Assembly: GCA_934728065.1 (NCBI GenBank)
Contig: CAKVDW010000006.1
Coordinates: 1-64,000 of the forward strand
Direction of reading: 5' to 3'
From: an uncultured Campylobacter sp.
GTDB taxonomy: Bacteria > Campylobacterota > Campylobacteria > Campylobacterales > Campylobacteraceae
Length of the DNA stretch: 64,000 nt
Shown here: positions 32,913 through 42,981 of the stretch, one piece after another
How the letters are laid out: each line of letters opens with the position of its first letter
How positions within the stretch are numbered: position 1 is the stretch's first letter
Position numbers and translations under genes: made by a program
The notes under the pieces: model-generated
Databases searched by the model: none
Seen by the model: only the letters and a program-made list of their open reading frames with translations
What the model was told of the DNA's origin: nothing

Positions 32913-32918
32913 TATAAT
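32913..32918 (+). promoter_or_regulatory. -10 box of selA-selB
   Basis: GCTATAATCT, TATAAT 36 bases before the selA ATG. Confidence 0.55.
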
Positions 32919-32953
32919 CTTGTTTTGTTTTGAGCTATGATTTAAGGTTAAAA

Positions 32954-34285
32954 ATGAACGAGTTTAGGAAATTTCCCCAAATTTCAGCACTCATTGATGA
33001 TGAGCGTTTGAAAGCTGAGCCGCTTTTTTTGCGAACGCACTTTGCCAAAGCTGTGGTGGCTGAATTTAAGGCAAGCGATGATAAGAATTTAGCAGTGGAT
33101 AAGGCGTTTTTGGTGGGTGAGATACAAAAACGCATTGACGAGTTTAAAAGCAAGGATTTTCAGCCACTCATCAACGCCACAGGCGTAGTGATACACACGA
33201 ATTTAGGGCGTAGCGTGCTTGATGAAAGTGCGTTTGATGAGTGCAAAAGCCTTGCGTGTGGGTATTTTAACCTTGAATTTGACTTAAACACGGGCAAAAG
33301 AGGCGAGCGATACGGCGTTTTGCTCGAAAAGCTGAAAATTCTTTTTAATGTCGATGATGCGCTCATCGTCAATAACAACGCTGCTGCCGTGTTTTTGGTG
33401 CTGAATTCTCTCGCAAAGGACAAGGAAGTCATCACTTCGCGCGGTGAGCTGGTAGAAATCGGCGGCAATTTTAGAGTGCCTGAGGTGATGAAAAGTGCTG
33501 GCGCAAGACTTGTGGAAGTTGGCACGACAAATAAAACTCGCTTATTTGATTATGAAAACGCTATCAGCGAGAACACGGCTCTACTTTTAAAAACGCACAA
33601 GTCGAATTTCGCGCTTAAAGGCTTTTGTGGAGAGGTTTCAGTGAGCGATTTGAGCGCACTTTCACGCTCAAAAAATCTGCCTTTTTATTATGATTTAGGC
33701 TCTGGCTGGTGTGGCGAGCTTAACAAAGCCCTAAAACAAAACGAACCTAGCATTAGTGGGCTTGTCAAACACTGCAATATTGTGAGTTTTAGCGCGGACA
33801 AGCTCTTTGGCTCGGTGCAAGCGGGCGTTATTTTAGGGCGCAAGGACTTGATAGCAAGGCTTAAAAGCAACCAACTTTTAAGAATGCTAAGAGTGGATAA
33901 AATCACGCTCGCCCTACTAAATAGCACTTTGCGGGCATATTTGCAAAAGGATTTTGCTAAAATTCCAACCCTTGCGCTTTTAAATGAAAGTGCGCAAAGC
34001 GTGAAAGAAAAGGCTTTGCGCGCGCAAAAGGGCATAAAGCTAAAATGTGAGCTGAAAGAGAGCAAAAGCCTTGTGGGCGGTGGCTCAATGCCTGATAAAA
34101 CCTTGCCGAGCTTTGTTTTAGCGTTTTTAGGCGATGCTTTTGCCCTGCAAGAGCGTTTTCGCAAGCTTGGCATTGTCGGGCGCATAGAAAATGAATGCTT
34201 TGTGCTGGATTTTAGAAGCGTTTTGCAAGGCGAAATTCAAAGGCTTGTTGAGCTTATTAACGGCGAATTTAAAGGCAAAGCGTGA
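32954..34285 (+). CDS. selA: L-seryl-tRNA(Sec) selenium transferase
   Basis: SelA converts Ser-tRNA(Sec) to selenocysteinyl-tRNA using selenophosphate. The 443-residue pyridoxal-phosphate enzyme has the conserved INATGVVIHTNLGRS (about residues 70-84), NNNAAAVFL, SRGELVEIGGNFRVPEV, and the cofactor lysine in SFSADKLFGSVQAG near residue 285. The ATG at 32954 follows AAGG at six bases; the TTG eight codons upstream has no ribosome site. selA and selB touch (TGATG), so they are coupled. The tRNA gene selC and selD are not in the window. Confidence 0.96.
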   Translation: MNEFRKFPQISALIDDERLKAEPLFLRTHFAKAVVAEFKASDDKNLAVDKAFLVGEIQKRIDEFKSKDFQPLINATGVVIHTNLGRSVLDESAFDECKSLACGYFNLEFDLNTGKRGERYGVLLEKLKILFNVDDALIVNNNAAAVFLVLNSLAKDKEVITSRGELVEIGGNFRVPEVMKSAGARLVEVGTTNKTRLFDYENAISENTALLLKTHKSNFALKGFCGEVSVSDLSALSRSKNLPFYYDLGSGWCGELNKALKQNEPSISGLVKHCNIVSFSADKLFGSVQAGVILGRKDLIARLKSNQLLRMLRVDKITLALLNSTLRAYLQKDFAKIPTLALLNESAQSVKEKALRAQKGIKLKCELKESKSLVGGGSMPDKTLPSFVLAFLGDAFALQERFRKLGIVGRIENECFVLDFRSVLQGEIQRLVELINGEFKGKA

Positions 34286-36090
34286 TGAACTCGCTCATCA
34301 TCGGCACAGCAGGACACATAGACCACGGCAAAAGCTCGCTTATCAAGGCGATGAACGGCTTTGACGGCGATGAACTCGCCCTTGAAAAAGAAAAAGGCAT
34401 AACGATAAATTTGAGCTTTTCGCACCTGCAAAACGCGCAGGGCGCAAATATCGCTTTCATCGATGTGCCCGGACACGAAAATCTCATCAAAACGATGATA
34501 AGCGGGGCTTTTTCTTTTAGCGTGTGCCTTTTCGTTGTCGATATAAACGAGGGTTTAAAGGCGCAAAGTGTAGAACATTTGCAGATTTTAAGGCTTTTGG
34601 GTTGTGAAAGTATCGTTTTGGTGCTGAGTAAATGCGACTTGTGTGAAAATATTGCTGAAAAAAAAGAAGAAATTTTAAAAAATTTAAAACCCTTTAAAAT
34701 GCAAATTTTAAACTCATTTTGCACGAGCATAAAAGATGAATCAAGCATTGATGAGCTTAAGCACTTCCTTTTCACGCTCAAAACAAAGCCAAACGATGAA
34801 AGGCTGGTGTTTCGCTACTACATAGACAGGGTTTTTACCCTAAAAGGCATAGGCACTGTGGTTACAGGCTCTTTAAATGAGGGTTGTGTTGAGCTTAATG
34901 AAAAGATTTTTTGCCTTGACATAAATAAAGATTTGCTGGTTAAAAATGTGCAAATTCAAGGGCAAAATGTCTCAAAGGCAAGTGCTTATAACCGCGTGGC
35001 TTTGAGCTTAAATTGTGATTACAAAGAGCTTAAAAAAGGCTTTTTGCTCAGTAAAAAAGGTTTTTTTAAAGGCTTTAAAGAAGCTGATGGCGTTGTGTTT
35101 GCTAAAGATTTGCCAAATAAAAGTACTGTGCTTTTTTGCGTTGGCTCAAGGCAAGTAAGTGCTAAAATGACCTTGCTTAAAGAATTTGATGAGAAATATT
35201 TTGTTCATTTTGACTTTGAAAAAACGGTTTTTTTATGCTTTGATGAGCGATTTATTTTGCTTGAAAATTCACGCTTAAAGGCTGGGGGGCGCATTTTAAA
35301 TCCTGTGAGCGAACCTCTTAAAAAAGAACAAAAAATACAACTTTTAAACCTTTTAGAAGTTAAAGACTTTCTCTCAAGTTTTGAATTTTTAAAAAGCACG
35401 CATAAGCTTGGCTTTGGTTTGCTTTCATCATATCAGAGGTTTAAGCTGACGCACAGTGATGCTCTAGTGCTTGCTAAAAGCTTAAATAATGTCTTTGTCG
35501 ATGAAAAAGAGTTGAATGTTTATGATTTAAACTGTGTCCAAAATATAAAAGAATTTGTGTATTTTTTATTGTCAAAGAATGAATACGCAATGCTTTCACC
35601 AAATTTATTAAGTTTAAGACTTGGCTGGGCAAGCGAGGCTCTTTGTGAATTTGTGCTAAAATCGATGAGCAAAGAGCTGGACTTTGAGGGCGGAATTTAT
35701 TTTAAAAAGGGAATGAGTTTTGAAAAATTAGAGCGCAAAAACCACGATGCGCTTTATGAAATTCTTAAAAAAGAAGGCATAAAGCCAACAGCACCTTATA
35801 ATCTTTATGATTTATTAGAACTAGACCGCATTAGAGGGGATTCTATGCTTAAAAAACTCACTAAAAATGGTCTTGTGGTGCGCCTAGCACATAATCTTTT
35901 CATTGAAAAGTCAGCATTAATGGGACTTGAAAAGGCGTGTTTAGAGTTATTAAAAAGTCAAGCCCTTGACATAAAAACAGTAAAGGAGCATTTTAAGCTT
36001 TCTCGCAAATACGCCATAGCGTATTTGGAGTGGCTTGACAAAAACGACAAAATCATCAAAGACGGCGAAACAAGGCGTTTGCGAGCTTAA
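34285..36090 (+). CDS. selB: Selenocysteine-specific elongation factor SelB
   Basis: SelB brings selenocysteinyl-tRNA to UGA codons with a SECIS element. The 601-residue protein has an EF-Tu-like GTPase domain with G1 GTAGHIDHGKSSL, G2 KGITINLSF, G3 DVPGHE and a G4 of the form SKCD, then beta-barrel domains and C-terminal winged helices (about residues 400-601) that bind the SECIS RNA. The ATG shares its first base with the selA stop; a GTG one codon upstream is also possible. Together with the adjacent ferredoxin this suggests a selenoprotein formate dehydrogenase elsewhere in the genome. Confidence 0.96.
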   Translation: MNSLIIGTAGHIDHGKSSLIKAMNGFDGDELALEKEKGITINLSFSHLQNAQGANIAFIDVPGHENLIKTMISGAFSFSVCLFVVDINEGLKAQSVEHLQILRLLGCESIVLVLSKCDLCENIAEKKEEILKNLKPFKMQILNSFCTSIKDESSIDELKHFLFTLKTKPNDERLVFRYYIDRVFTLKGIGTVVTGSLNEGCVELNEKIFCLDINKDLLVKNVQIQGQNVSKASAYNRVALSLNCDYKELKKGFLLSKKGFFKGFKEADGVVFAKDLPNKSTVLFCVGSRQVSAKMTLLKEFDEKYFVHFDFEKTVFLCFDERFILLENSRLKAGGRILNPVSEPLKKEQKIQLLNLLEVKDFLSSFEFLKSTHKLGFGLLSSYQRFKLTHSDALVLAKSLNNVFVDEKELNVYDLNCVQNIKEFVYFLLSKNEYAMLSPNLLSLRLGWASEALCEFVLKSMSKELDFEGGIYFKKGMSFEKLERKNHDALYEILKKEGIKPTAPYNLYDLLELDRIRGDSMLKKLTKNGLVVRLAHNLFIEKSALMGLEKACLELLKSQALDIKTVKEHFKLSRKYAIAYLEWLDKNDKIIKDGETRRLRA

Positions 36091-36185
36091 ATTTAGGGCA
36101 AATTCAAAGCTCTGCGCTAAAAGGCTGAATGTTTGCGTGTTTTTAGCGTGGCGTAATCATAAATTTAAATATTATCCTTGCTCGT

Positions 36186-36228
36186 GGATTGCCACGCCGT
36201 TTTTTTGTAAAAACGGGTCGCAATGACG
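36186..36228. repeat. Palindromic repeat element with strong hairpin (type 1)
   Basis: GGATTGCCACG leads into the hairpin CCGTTTTT-TTGT-AAAAACGG (36197-36216), followed by GTCGCAATGACG. The GGATTGCC...GCAATGAC ends are typical of REP-like elements seen in several proteobacteria. Confidence 0.65.
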
Positions 36229-36277
36229 AAGTCCTTGTTATAATGGCTTATTATTTGTTGTTATACTGATAATTTTC

Positions 36278-36304
36278 GTCATACTGAGCGTGTGCCAAGT
36301 ATCC
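36278..36304 (+). repeat. Solo GTCATACTGAG repeat arm, copy 1
   Basis: GTCATACTGAGCG, seven unique bases, then CAAGTATCC. It matches the left arms at 36321 and 36454 but has no right arm next to it. Confidence 0.65.
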
Positions 36305-36320
36305 AAAAACTTTTCACATT

Positions 36321-36441
36321 GTCATACTGAGCTTTCGCAAGAAAGCGAAGTATCCACAAAATCAAAGTGTTTTAAATCCTTATGGATTTTTTTGCTACGG
36401 CTACGCCTTGCAACCCGTTGGGTCGCTACGCTCAAAATGAC
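36321..36441. repeat. MITE-like inverted-repeat element, copy 2
   Basis: The left arm (36321-36355) is GTCATACTGAGC with the hairpin GCTTTC-GCAA-GAAAGC and ends GAAGTATCC. The right arm (36384-36441) begins GGATTTTTTTGC and ends GCTCAAAATGAC, the reverse of the left ends. The 121-base unit is therefore a pair of inverted arms. Confidence 0.7.
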
Positions 36442-36453
36442 AAGGTTTTGTTT

Positions 36454-36546
36454 GTCATACTGAGGCGTTAGCCGAAGTATCCATAAATTTAAGGCGTGTC
36501 TTAAATTCTGTGGATTTTTCGCTTTCTAATGAAAGCTCAAAATGAC
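36454..36546. repeat. MITE-like inverted-repeat element, copy 3
   Basis: The left arm (36454-36482) is GTCATACTGAG-GCGTTAGC-CGAAGTATCC with a GGC-GTTA-GCC hairpin. The right arm (36512-36546) begins GGATTTTTCGCTTTC and ends GCTCAAAATGAC. Same layout as copy 2, only 12 bases after it. Confidence 0.7.
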
Positions 36547-36556
36547 AAAATCCGCC

Positions 36557-36625
36557 GTCATTGCACGCTTTGTAATCATCATTGTGAGCAAAAAAAGAGT
36601 CTTGCAAAAGCCTTGTGTGGCAATC
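36557..36625. repeat. Degenerate REP-like element, type 1 relative
   Basis: GTCATTGCACGC ... ATTGTGAGC ... TTGTGTGGCAATC reads like a decayed inverted copy of the type 1 element at 36186. Confidence 0.5.
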
Positions 36626-36929
36626 TTAAAAAATGCTGAATTTTCAAAGTCTTATTTTAAAGCCTTTGTAGTTAAATTTGCAAATTTTTTTACAATTTTT
36701 TCACACATTTTTCACAAATTTTTTAAATTTTTTGTCAAAGTTTGGGAAAATTCAGCTTAAAAAGACTATAATCCATAAATCAATTTTAAAATTTAAATTT
36801 TTCGCCCTTTGTGAGAATTTAACAAATTTTAAAATGTGATGAATAAATTATAAAATTCAAAAAAGTCTTTAAAGCATTGAGACGATAGACTTTTGGTTTT
36901 GCATAAGGCTTTGCAATAAAGGGAACAAA

Positions 36930-37592
36930 ATGAAAAAGTTGGTTTTGATGGCTTGTGTTTTAGTGGGCATAGGCTTTGGAGCAGACATTAAAACACTTAC
37001 ACAACAATGTGAGGCAAAAGATCATTGGGCTTGCGTTGATTTACTCCTAGAGTATGGCAAAGCAAAAAATTACTCAAAGTTTTTTGAATTAGCCCAAAAG
37101 GCTTGTGATTTAAACAATGCTCGTGTATGTCGCAATCTTGGTCAATTTTATCATTTTGGATTTGGTGTAGAAAAAGATTTTTTCAAGGCTGCGGAGTATT
37201 ATCAACAAGCTTGTGATATGAAAGAAGCTGCTGGGTGTTTTAATCTAGGTGTGCTTTATCTTAATGGACAAGGTGTGGAAAAGAATTTTGTCAAAGCTAG
37301 GGAGTATTTTCAACAAGCGTGCGACTTGGAAAACGGTGATGGGTGCAACGCTCTTGGAGCGCTTTATGAGGAAGGGGAAGGCGTAAGGCTGGATTTTGCC
37401 AAAGCTGTTTCATACTATAAAATGGCTTGTAATTTTAACAGTAGTTATGGTTGTGATAATCTAGGTATGTGCTATAAAAACGGACAAGGCGTTACAAAAG
37501 ATATAAACAAAGCCAAAGAGCTTTTTAAAAAGGCTTGTGATTTAGACTTACAAGATGGGTGTGATAATTACAAAAATGAGATAATGCGCTAG
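36930..37592 (+). CDS. Secreted cysteine-rich Sel1-repeat protein (Hcp-like)
   Basis: The 220-residue protein has a signal peptide (cleavage near GFGA-D, residue 18) and four to five Sel1-like repeats of 36 residues, with the pattern A-[x]-YY-[x2]-ACDL-[x4]-GC-[x2]-LG-[x2]-Y-[x2]-G-[x]-GV. Each repeat carries two cysteines seven residues apart, the arrangement of Helicobacter cysteine-rich proteins (Hcp), whose repeats are each held by a disulfide. Its role is probably protein-protein contact in the periplasm or outside. The ATG follows AAAGGGAAC. The DsbC-like gene after it may help form its disulfides, although about 200 bases separate them. Confidence 0.9.
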   Translation: MKKLVLMACVLVGIGFGADIKTLTQQCEAKDHWACVDLLLEYGKAKNYSKFFELAQKACDLNNARVCRNLGQFYHFGFGVEKDFFKAAEYYQQACDMKEAAGCFNLGVLYLNGQGVEKNFVKAREYFQQACDLENGDGCNALGALYEEGEGVRLDFAKAVSYYKMACNFNSSYGCDNLGMCYKNGQGVTKDINKAKELFKKACDLDLQDGCDNYKNEIMR

Positions 37593-37796
37593 CGAAACTG
37601 CTCTTGCTCGAAAAGTAGCTTGTGGTGGATGGGCGTTGTGCTTGTAAGATGGCGCATTTCACAAGATAAATTTAGGGCAAATTTAAACGCCAAATTCAAA
37701 GTGCAAACGGGCTTTAAGGCTCAAATTTCAGTCAAGTTGGTAAGCGTTTAGAAAAAGAGATTATACTAACTTTTTATTTTAGATTAAGGATTAATG

Positions 37797-38513
37797 ATGA
37801 AAAAAATCACATTTTTACTTGGGCTTACCTTTAGTCTAGCCTTTGCTCTTAGCAACAGCGAACTTGTCAGTTTTTATGAACCCATAATCAAAGCGCAATT
37901 TCCAAAGGCTAAACTTTCCATACTCAAAAGAGAAAAGCTAGAAAATGGCTTTGAAAGTGTTGAACTTCTCATCAACAACGGCAACAAAAAAAGCAGTGAA
38001 ATTCTTTTTGTTAAGGATAATTTTATCTTCCCTGATATTATCGATATAAAAAATAAAAAGTCTTATCGCGAAGAATATGAATTTAAGAAATTTGAAACAG
38101 CAAGGGCAAATTTTGAAAAAAATGTCAAAAGCACCTTGAAAAAAGAAGGTCAAATCATCGCTTTAGGCGATAGTAAAAAGCCAAAAATTTATGTATTTTC
38201 AGACCCTGAATGTCCATATTGTAAAGCGCATTTGGAAACAGTTGAAGTTATGCTTGCCCAATATCAAGTAAATTTCGTTCTTACCGCAATACTTAGTGAA
38301 AACTCCATTCACAAAGTCGCTCAAATCTATACTGAAATCAAAAATGCCAAAACAGATAGCCAAAAAATAACCATTTTACGCAAATATTACGGCAAAGATG
38401 TCAAAACCCCAAAAGCAAACAAAAAAGCTTATGATGAAGCAGTAGCTTTGTCTGAAAAATACACCAAGCTAGGACTTCGCTCTGTTCCAACCATCATAGA
38501 ATTTGATAAATAA
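37797..38513 (+). CDS. DsbC/DsbG-like periplasmic thiol:disulfide protein (Cj1380-like)
   Basis: The 238-residue protein has a signal peptide (residues 1-18), an N-terminal region of about 110 residues, and a thioredoxin fold with the active site ECPYCKAH near residue 140 and the cis-proline loop LRSVPTI near the C terminus. It likely isomerises or reduces disulfides in the periplasm, with DsbD as electron donor. Of two adjacent ATG codons I take the second, six bases from AGGA. The gene order ferredoxin-selA-selB-this protein matches C. jejuni Cj1377c-Cj1380, with the Sel1 gene inserted here. Confidence 0.88.
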   Translation: MKKITFLLGLTFSLAFALSNSELVSFYEPIIKAQFPKAKLSILKREKLENGFESVELLINNGNKKSSEILFVKDNFIFPDIIDIKNKKSYREEYEFKKFETARANFEKNVKSTLKKEGQIIALGDSKKPKIYVFSDPECPYCKAHLETVEVMLAQYQVNFVLTAILSENSIHKVAQIYTEIKNAKTDSQKITILRKYYGKDVKTPKANKKAYDEAVALSEKYTKLGLRSVPTIIEFDK

Positions 38514-38660
38514 TTTCGCTTGTATTTTTGTATCAATTTTTGCATTTTTCCTCAATAAAGTGCAAAAATTCTTGTAAATTTTAGCTCATTTTAAGCGAGA
38601 GTTGCACCTATCCAAATATAAAGAGCAACAAAAGGCAAATTTTCATCATCTTACAGCGTA

Positions 38661-38685
38661 AAGCTACTTTTTCAAGTAGCTTTTT

Positions 38686-38687
<2 letters not shown>
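38661..38687 (+). terminator. Rho-independent terminator
   Basis: AAGCTACTT-TTTC-AAGTAGCTT with a following T run to 38687. It is about 150 bases after the DsbC-like gene and abuts the stop of the convergent gdhA, so it may serve both. Confidence 0.8.
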
Positions 38688-40056
<1,369 letters not shown>

Positions 40057-40124
40057 TTATCTTTTTTATAATTGTATAGTAAAAAGCTTTAAATAAAGTT
40101 TATAAAGAATAAAAATGGATAAAT

Positions 40125-41552
40125 TTATCTTGTCTTAACCTTATCAAATAATTTAAACACAGCACTTTGCAAGAGTTTTGCTCCTGCTAAACTTGTCGCT
40201 TCAAAGCGGGTGATGAGATAAGGGCTTGTATTTGAGGCGCGAAGTAAAGCCCAGCCAAAGCCAAAGTCTATTCTTGCGCCGTCTATCTCGCACAAATCCT
40301 TTACGCTTAAATTTGAATTATTATTTTCCATAAATTCGGCACTTTTGGAAAGATTTTTTAACTCATCATCGAGTTCGCCAGCCTTTACCGCACTCTTAAA
40401 GGCTTCAACAAGCTGAAATTTTTGTTCTTCGCTCACGGGAATTTTGATTTCATCGGTTGTATAGAGCTTTGGCAAGGCTTCTATCATCGCTTGCAAGTCA
40501 AAGCCCTTGTGGATAAGCTCCAACGCACGCAAAAAGGCATAAATGCCATCATCATAGCCAAAATATCGGTGTTTGAAAAAGATATGCCCGCTCACCTCAG
40601 CGGCTAAATCGATATTTTGAGCCTTCATCATCTTTTTAATGTTTGAATGTCCCGTTTTTCCCATAAAAATTTCGCCAAATTTACCCACTTCATCAAAAAG
40701 ATTTTTCGAGCATTTTACCTCACCCAAAACGCGTGGATTTGGGATATTTTTAGCAAAAAGATAGCAAAGCTCATCGCCACAAAAAATGTGCTGTGTGTTT
40801 AAAGCTACCATTCTATCGGCATCTCCGTCAAAGGCAAAGCCCATTTTAATGCGCGGATTTTGAGCGAGCAAATCCTGCAAAGCCCTTAAATTTTCGTGTT
40901 CTGTCGGGTCTGGGGCGTGGTTTGGAAACTGCCCATCAGGCTCGGCAAAAAGTATGCTAGCCTTTAAATTTAGGGCTTTTATCAAGGGTTTGATGACAAC
41001 GCCACTTGCGCCGTTCGCACAATCAATGCCAAATTCATACTCAAAGCCCCTTAAATGCGCAAACTGCTCGCTCATAAATTCAACATAAAGGCTTAAAATG
41101 TCGTATTTTTCACACGCCACATTATCTACGATAACTTCGTCATTTGCCAAAAAGTCCTGCACTTGCTTACCAAAGGCTTTAAGCTCAGCCCCGAAAAAAC
41201 TCTCTTTGCCTATGGTGATTTTAAAGCCGTTATAGTCTTTTGGGTTGTGCGAGCCTGTTATCATCACATTTGCGTCAAATTTCGCGCCCATATAAAGGCT
41301 AAAATACCCAAGTGGCGTTGGTGCAAGCCCCAAATTATAGACTTTTATGCCAGCCTTGTTTAGTCCGCTTACAAGATAGCCAAAAAGCTCATCAGCACTA
41401 TACCTAGCATCATAACCCACGCTTACATTCTTGCAGCCCTTTTTGAGCATTAAAAGCCCCAGCAAATAGCCGATTGCCTTGACACTTTTTTCGTTAAGCT
41501 CCTTGCCGTAAAGCCCTCTTATATCGTATTCTCTAAAAATAACATCAAGCAT
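40125..41552 (-). CDS. Phosphomannomutase/phosphoglucomutase (AlgC/ManB-like, Cj1407c-like)
   Basis: The 475-residue phosphohexomutase converts sugar 6-phosphates to 1-phosphates for surface-sugar synthesis. It starts with IFREYDIRGLYGKEL, has the phosphoserine loop MITGSHNPKDYNGFK near residue 98, the magnesium loop FDGDADRM near 237, and the sugar-phosphate loop RASNTSPYLITRFEA near the end. Substrate (mannose or glucose) is undecided. The ATG at 41552 has AAGGG upstream; six further codons in frame are not supported. In C. jejuni the homologue Cj1407c also sits next to fliL and the kps genes. Confidence 0.92.
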   Translation of the reverse strand: MLDVIFREYDIRGLYGKELNEKSVKAIGYLLGLLMLKKGCKNVSVGYDARYSADELFGYLVSGLNKAGIKVYNLGLAPTPLGYFSLYMGAKFDANVMITGSHNPKDYNGFKITIGKESFFGAELKAFGKQVQDFLANDEVIVDNVACEKYDILSLYVEFMSEQFAHLRGFEYEFGIDCANGASGVVIKPLIKALNLKASILFAEPDGQFPNHAPDPTEHENLRALQDLLAQNPRIKMGFAFDGDADRMVALNTQHIFCGDELCYLFAKNIPNPRVLGEVKCSKNLFDEVGKFGEIFMGKTGHSNIKKMMKAQNIDLAAEVSGHIFFKHRYFGYDDGIYAFLRALELIHKGFDLQAMIEALPKLYTTDEIKIPVSEEQKFQLVEAFKSAVKAGELDDELKNLSKSAEFMENNNSNLSVKDLCEIDGARIDFGFGWALLRASNTSPYLITRFEATSLAGAKLLQSAVFKLFDKVKTR

Positions 41553-41609
41553 AATGACCCTTTTTTGCAAATTATTTGCTTAAAAATTTGGATATTGATA
41601 AATTTTTGC

Positions 41610-41615
41610 TACAAT
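41610..41615 (+). promoter_or_regulatory. Probable -10 box of fliL-acpS
   Basis: TTGCTACAAT gives TACAAT 41 bases before the fliL start; no sigma-54 or sigma-28 site was seen here. Confidence 0.4.
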
Positions 41616-41655
41616 TTTACAATATTTTTTTTAATACTTTCAAAAAGGATAAAAA

Positions 41656-42216
41656 ATGGCAGAAGAAGAAGCAACGGAAGAGAAAAAGCCCAAAAAAGGC
41701 GGCTCTTTAGTTTTAATCGTAGTTTTAGTATTGCTGATACTTTTACTTGCAGTTGTAGGTCTCATAGGCTATTTAATGCTACAAGGTCCAGCTGATGAAG
41801 AAGCTGTAGCTCCAAATGCAGCAAACGCACAAGCTGCTGCTCCAGCACCAGCTGCTGATGCAAACAAAAAAGGCAGCAGCGAACAGCACCAAAGGGGAAG
41901 TGATTATTCTAACATAGGGGTTATGTTTCCTTTAGAAGCCTTTACTTTGAATTTGTTGAGCGATAGCGGGGCAAGATATGTAAAATGCACTATGCAGCTT
42001 GAGCAAAATGCTGAAATTTTGCAACCTGAAATCGAGAAAAAAATGGCTGTTATCCGAGATATAGTTATAAGAACGCTTACTTCAAAAACCTTTGAAGAAG
42101 TTAGCACTACAAAGGGTAAGGAGCGTTTGAAAGATGAGCTTGTCGGCAAAATCAACGAGGTTTTAACGGACGGCTTTATCAAAAATATCTATTTCACTGA
42201 CTTTGTCGTGCAATAA
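41656..42216 (+). CDS. fliL: Flagellar basal-body protein FliL
   Basis: FliL is a single-span inner-membrane protein that surrounds the flagellar stator and supports motor torque. The 186-residue product has a short charged cytoplasmic N terminus (Glu/Lys-rich, residues 1-14), one membrane helix (about 15-38), an Ala/Pro-rich linker (about 45-75), and a periplasmic domain with [11 protein letters not shown] and the C-terminal [13 protein letters not shown]. The ATG follows AAAAGGATAAAAA. It is followed after 20 bases by acpS, as in C. jejuni Cj1408-Cj1409. Confidence 0.92.
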   Translation: MAEEEATEEKKPKKGGSLVLIVVLVLLILLLAVVGLIGYLMLQGPADEEAVAPNAANAQAAAPAPAADANKKGSSEQHQRGSDYSNIGVMFPLEAFTLNLLSDSGARYVKCTMQLEQNAEILQPEIEKKMAVIRDIVIRTLTSKTFEEVSTTKGKERLKDELVGKINEVLTDGFIKNIYFTDFVVQ

Positions 42217-42236
42217 GCCTGAATTTAAGGCGAGTG

Positions 42237-42581
42237 ATGATAGGCTGTGATATAGTCGTTATCGCTAGGATAGAAAAAATTTGCGCTCGTTATGGAAAGA
42301 ATTTTTTGGATAAAATTTTAAGCCAAAACGAGCAAAATTTAGCCACAAACGCTCAGAGCATAGCGGGCTTTTTCGCGGCAAAAGAAGCAGCGAGCAAGGC
42401 TTTGGGCGTGGGCATTTGTAAGGAATGTGGCTTTTTGGATATACAAATTCAAAAAGACAAAAAAAACGCCCCAAAACTTAAATTTTCTAAAAAAATCAAA
42501 AAAAAATTTAAGATAAAACAAAGCTCACTCAGCATAGCCCACGATGGCGGCTTTGCTATGGCTGTGGTAAGTTTAAAATGA
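42237..42581 (+). CDS. acpS: Holo-[acyl-carrier-protein] synthase
   Basis: AcpS attaches the 4'-phosphopantetheine arm of coenzyme A to acyl carrier protein. The 114-residue protein has both signatures: [12 protein letters not shown] at the start and [15 protein letters not shown] near residue 44, with [13 protein letters not shown] near the end. The ATG at 42237 lies six bases from AAGG; the GTG one codon earlier is too close. It is co-transcribed with fliL and convergent with the small membrane gene of the P450 group. Confidence 0.93.
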   Translation: MIGCDIVVIARIEKICARYGKNFLDKILSQNEQNLATNAQSIAGFFAAKEAASKALGVGICKECGFLDIQIQKDKKNAPKLKFSKKIKKKFKIKQSSLSIAHDGGFAMAVVSLK

Positions 42582-42633
42582 TTAGATTTTATTTGATTTT
42601 GCTCTTTTTTAAACTTGTGTAGAGTTAATAAAA

Positions 42634-42978
42634 CTACCAAATACTTTGTTTATCAAGTCCTTTTTTAAGCATTAAATCAACTATGGGTTGTTCTCTTTTG
42701 TTTGCTCTTTCGCAGTGGTTTTTTTGGAAAGAATCAGTAATTTTTATCACTATTTTTGCCCACCATTTGTGTCTGTCTCGCCAAGCGTGTGATGAAAGGC
42801 TTTCCCAAGCATAGCCGTTAAAAAGAGTGGCATTAACAAAATGGTCCATTGCCCTAACGCCGTGTCTGACGCGAGGCACAGAGATAAAAAGCCCTACAAT
42901 AACTATAAAAGCATAACCTATAATAAACATAGGCACTATAAAACAAAGCAAAATAGTCCCAACAAGTCTTTCTTTCAT
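42634..42978 (-). CDS. Small membrane protein of the P450 operon (Cj1410c-like)
   Basis: The 114-residue protein has one long hydrophobic region (about residues 6-34, perhaps a hairpin of two short helices) followed by a polar, His/Trp/Lys-rich domain (WESLSSHAWRDRHKWWAK). No family function is known to me. It starts three bases after the cytochrome P450 stop and is the last of three co-directional genes with minimal spacing, so it belongs to the same transcript. The same trio is present in C. jejuni as Cj1410c-Cj1412c. Confidence 0.82.
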   Translation of the reverse strand: MKERLVGTILLCFIVPMFIIGYAFIVIVGLFISVPRVRHGVRAMDHFVNATLFNGYAWESLSSHAWRDRHKWWAKIVIKITDSFQKNHCERANKREQPIVDLMLKKGLDKQSIW

Positions 42979-42981
42979 AGC

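Larger units (their letters stand above)
36091..36929. other. Repeat-filled intergenic region downstream of selB
   Basis: These 839 bases hold no convincing gene. The middle part (36186-36625) is a cluster of dispersed-type palindromic repeats, described separately. The last 200 bases are very AT-rich and include the leader of the Sel1 gene. The words AAATTTAGGGCAAATT at about 36089 recur at about 37672 after the next gene. Confidence 0.7.

Noticed and set aside
32656..32953. selC tRNA gene in the spacer upstream of selA
   Set aside because: No cloverleaf or UCA anticodon arm could be built from the spacer by eye.
33688..34185. 165-codon minus-strand frame inside selA
   Set aside because: Shadow of selA, which has intact family motifs.
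34269..34781. 170-codon minus-strand frame across the selA-selB junction
   Set aside because: Shadow of selB GTPase coding sequence; no promoter or ribosome site.
35284..35289. G6 run in selB as a phase-variable tract
   Set aside because: Six G is below the length usual for variable G tracts, and it encodes conserved glycines in an essential-type protein.
36542..36760. 72-codon plus-strand frame after the repeat cluster
   Set aside because: It runs through the repeat arms and a very AT-rich stretch (Phe/Lys only), with no ribosome site.
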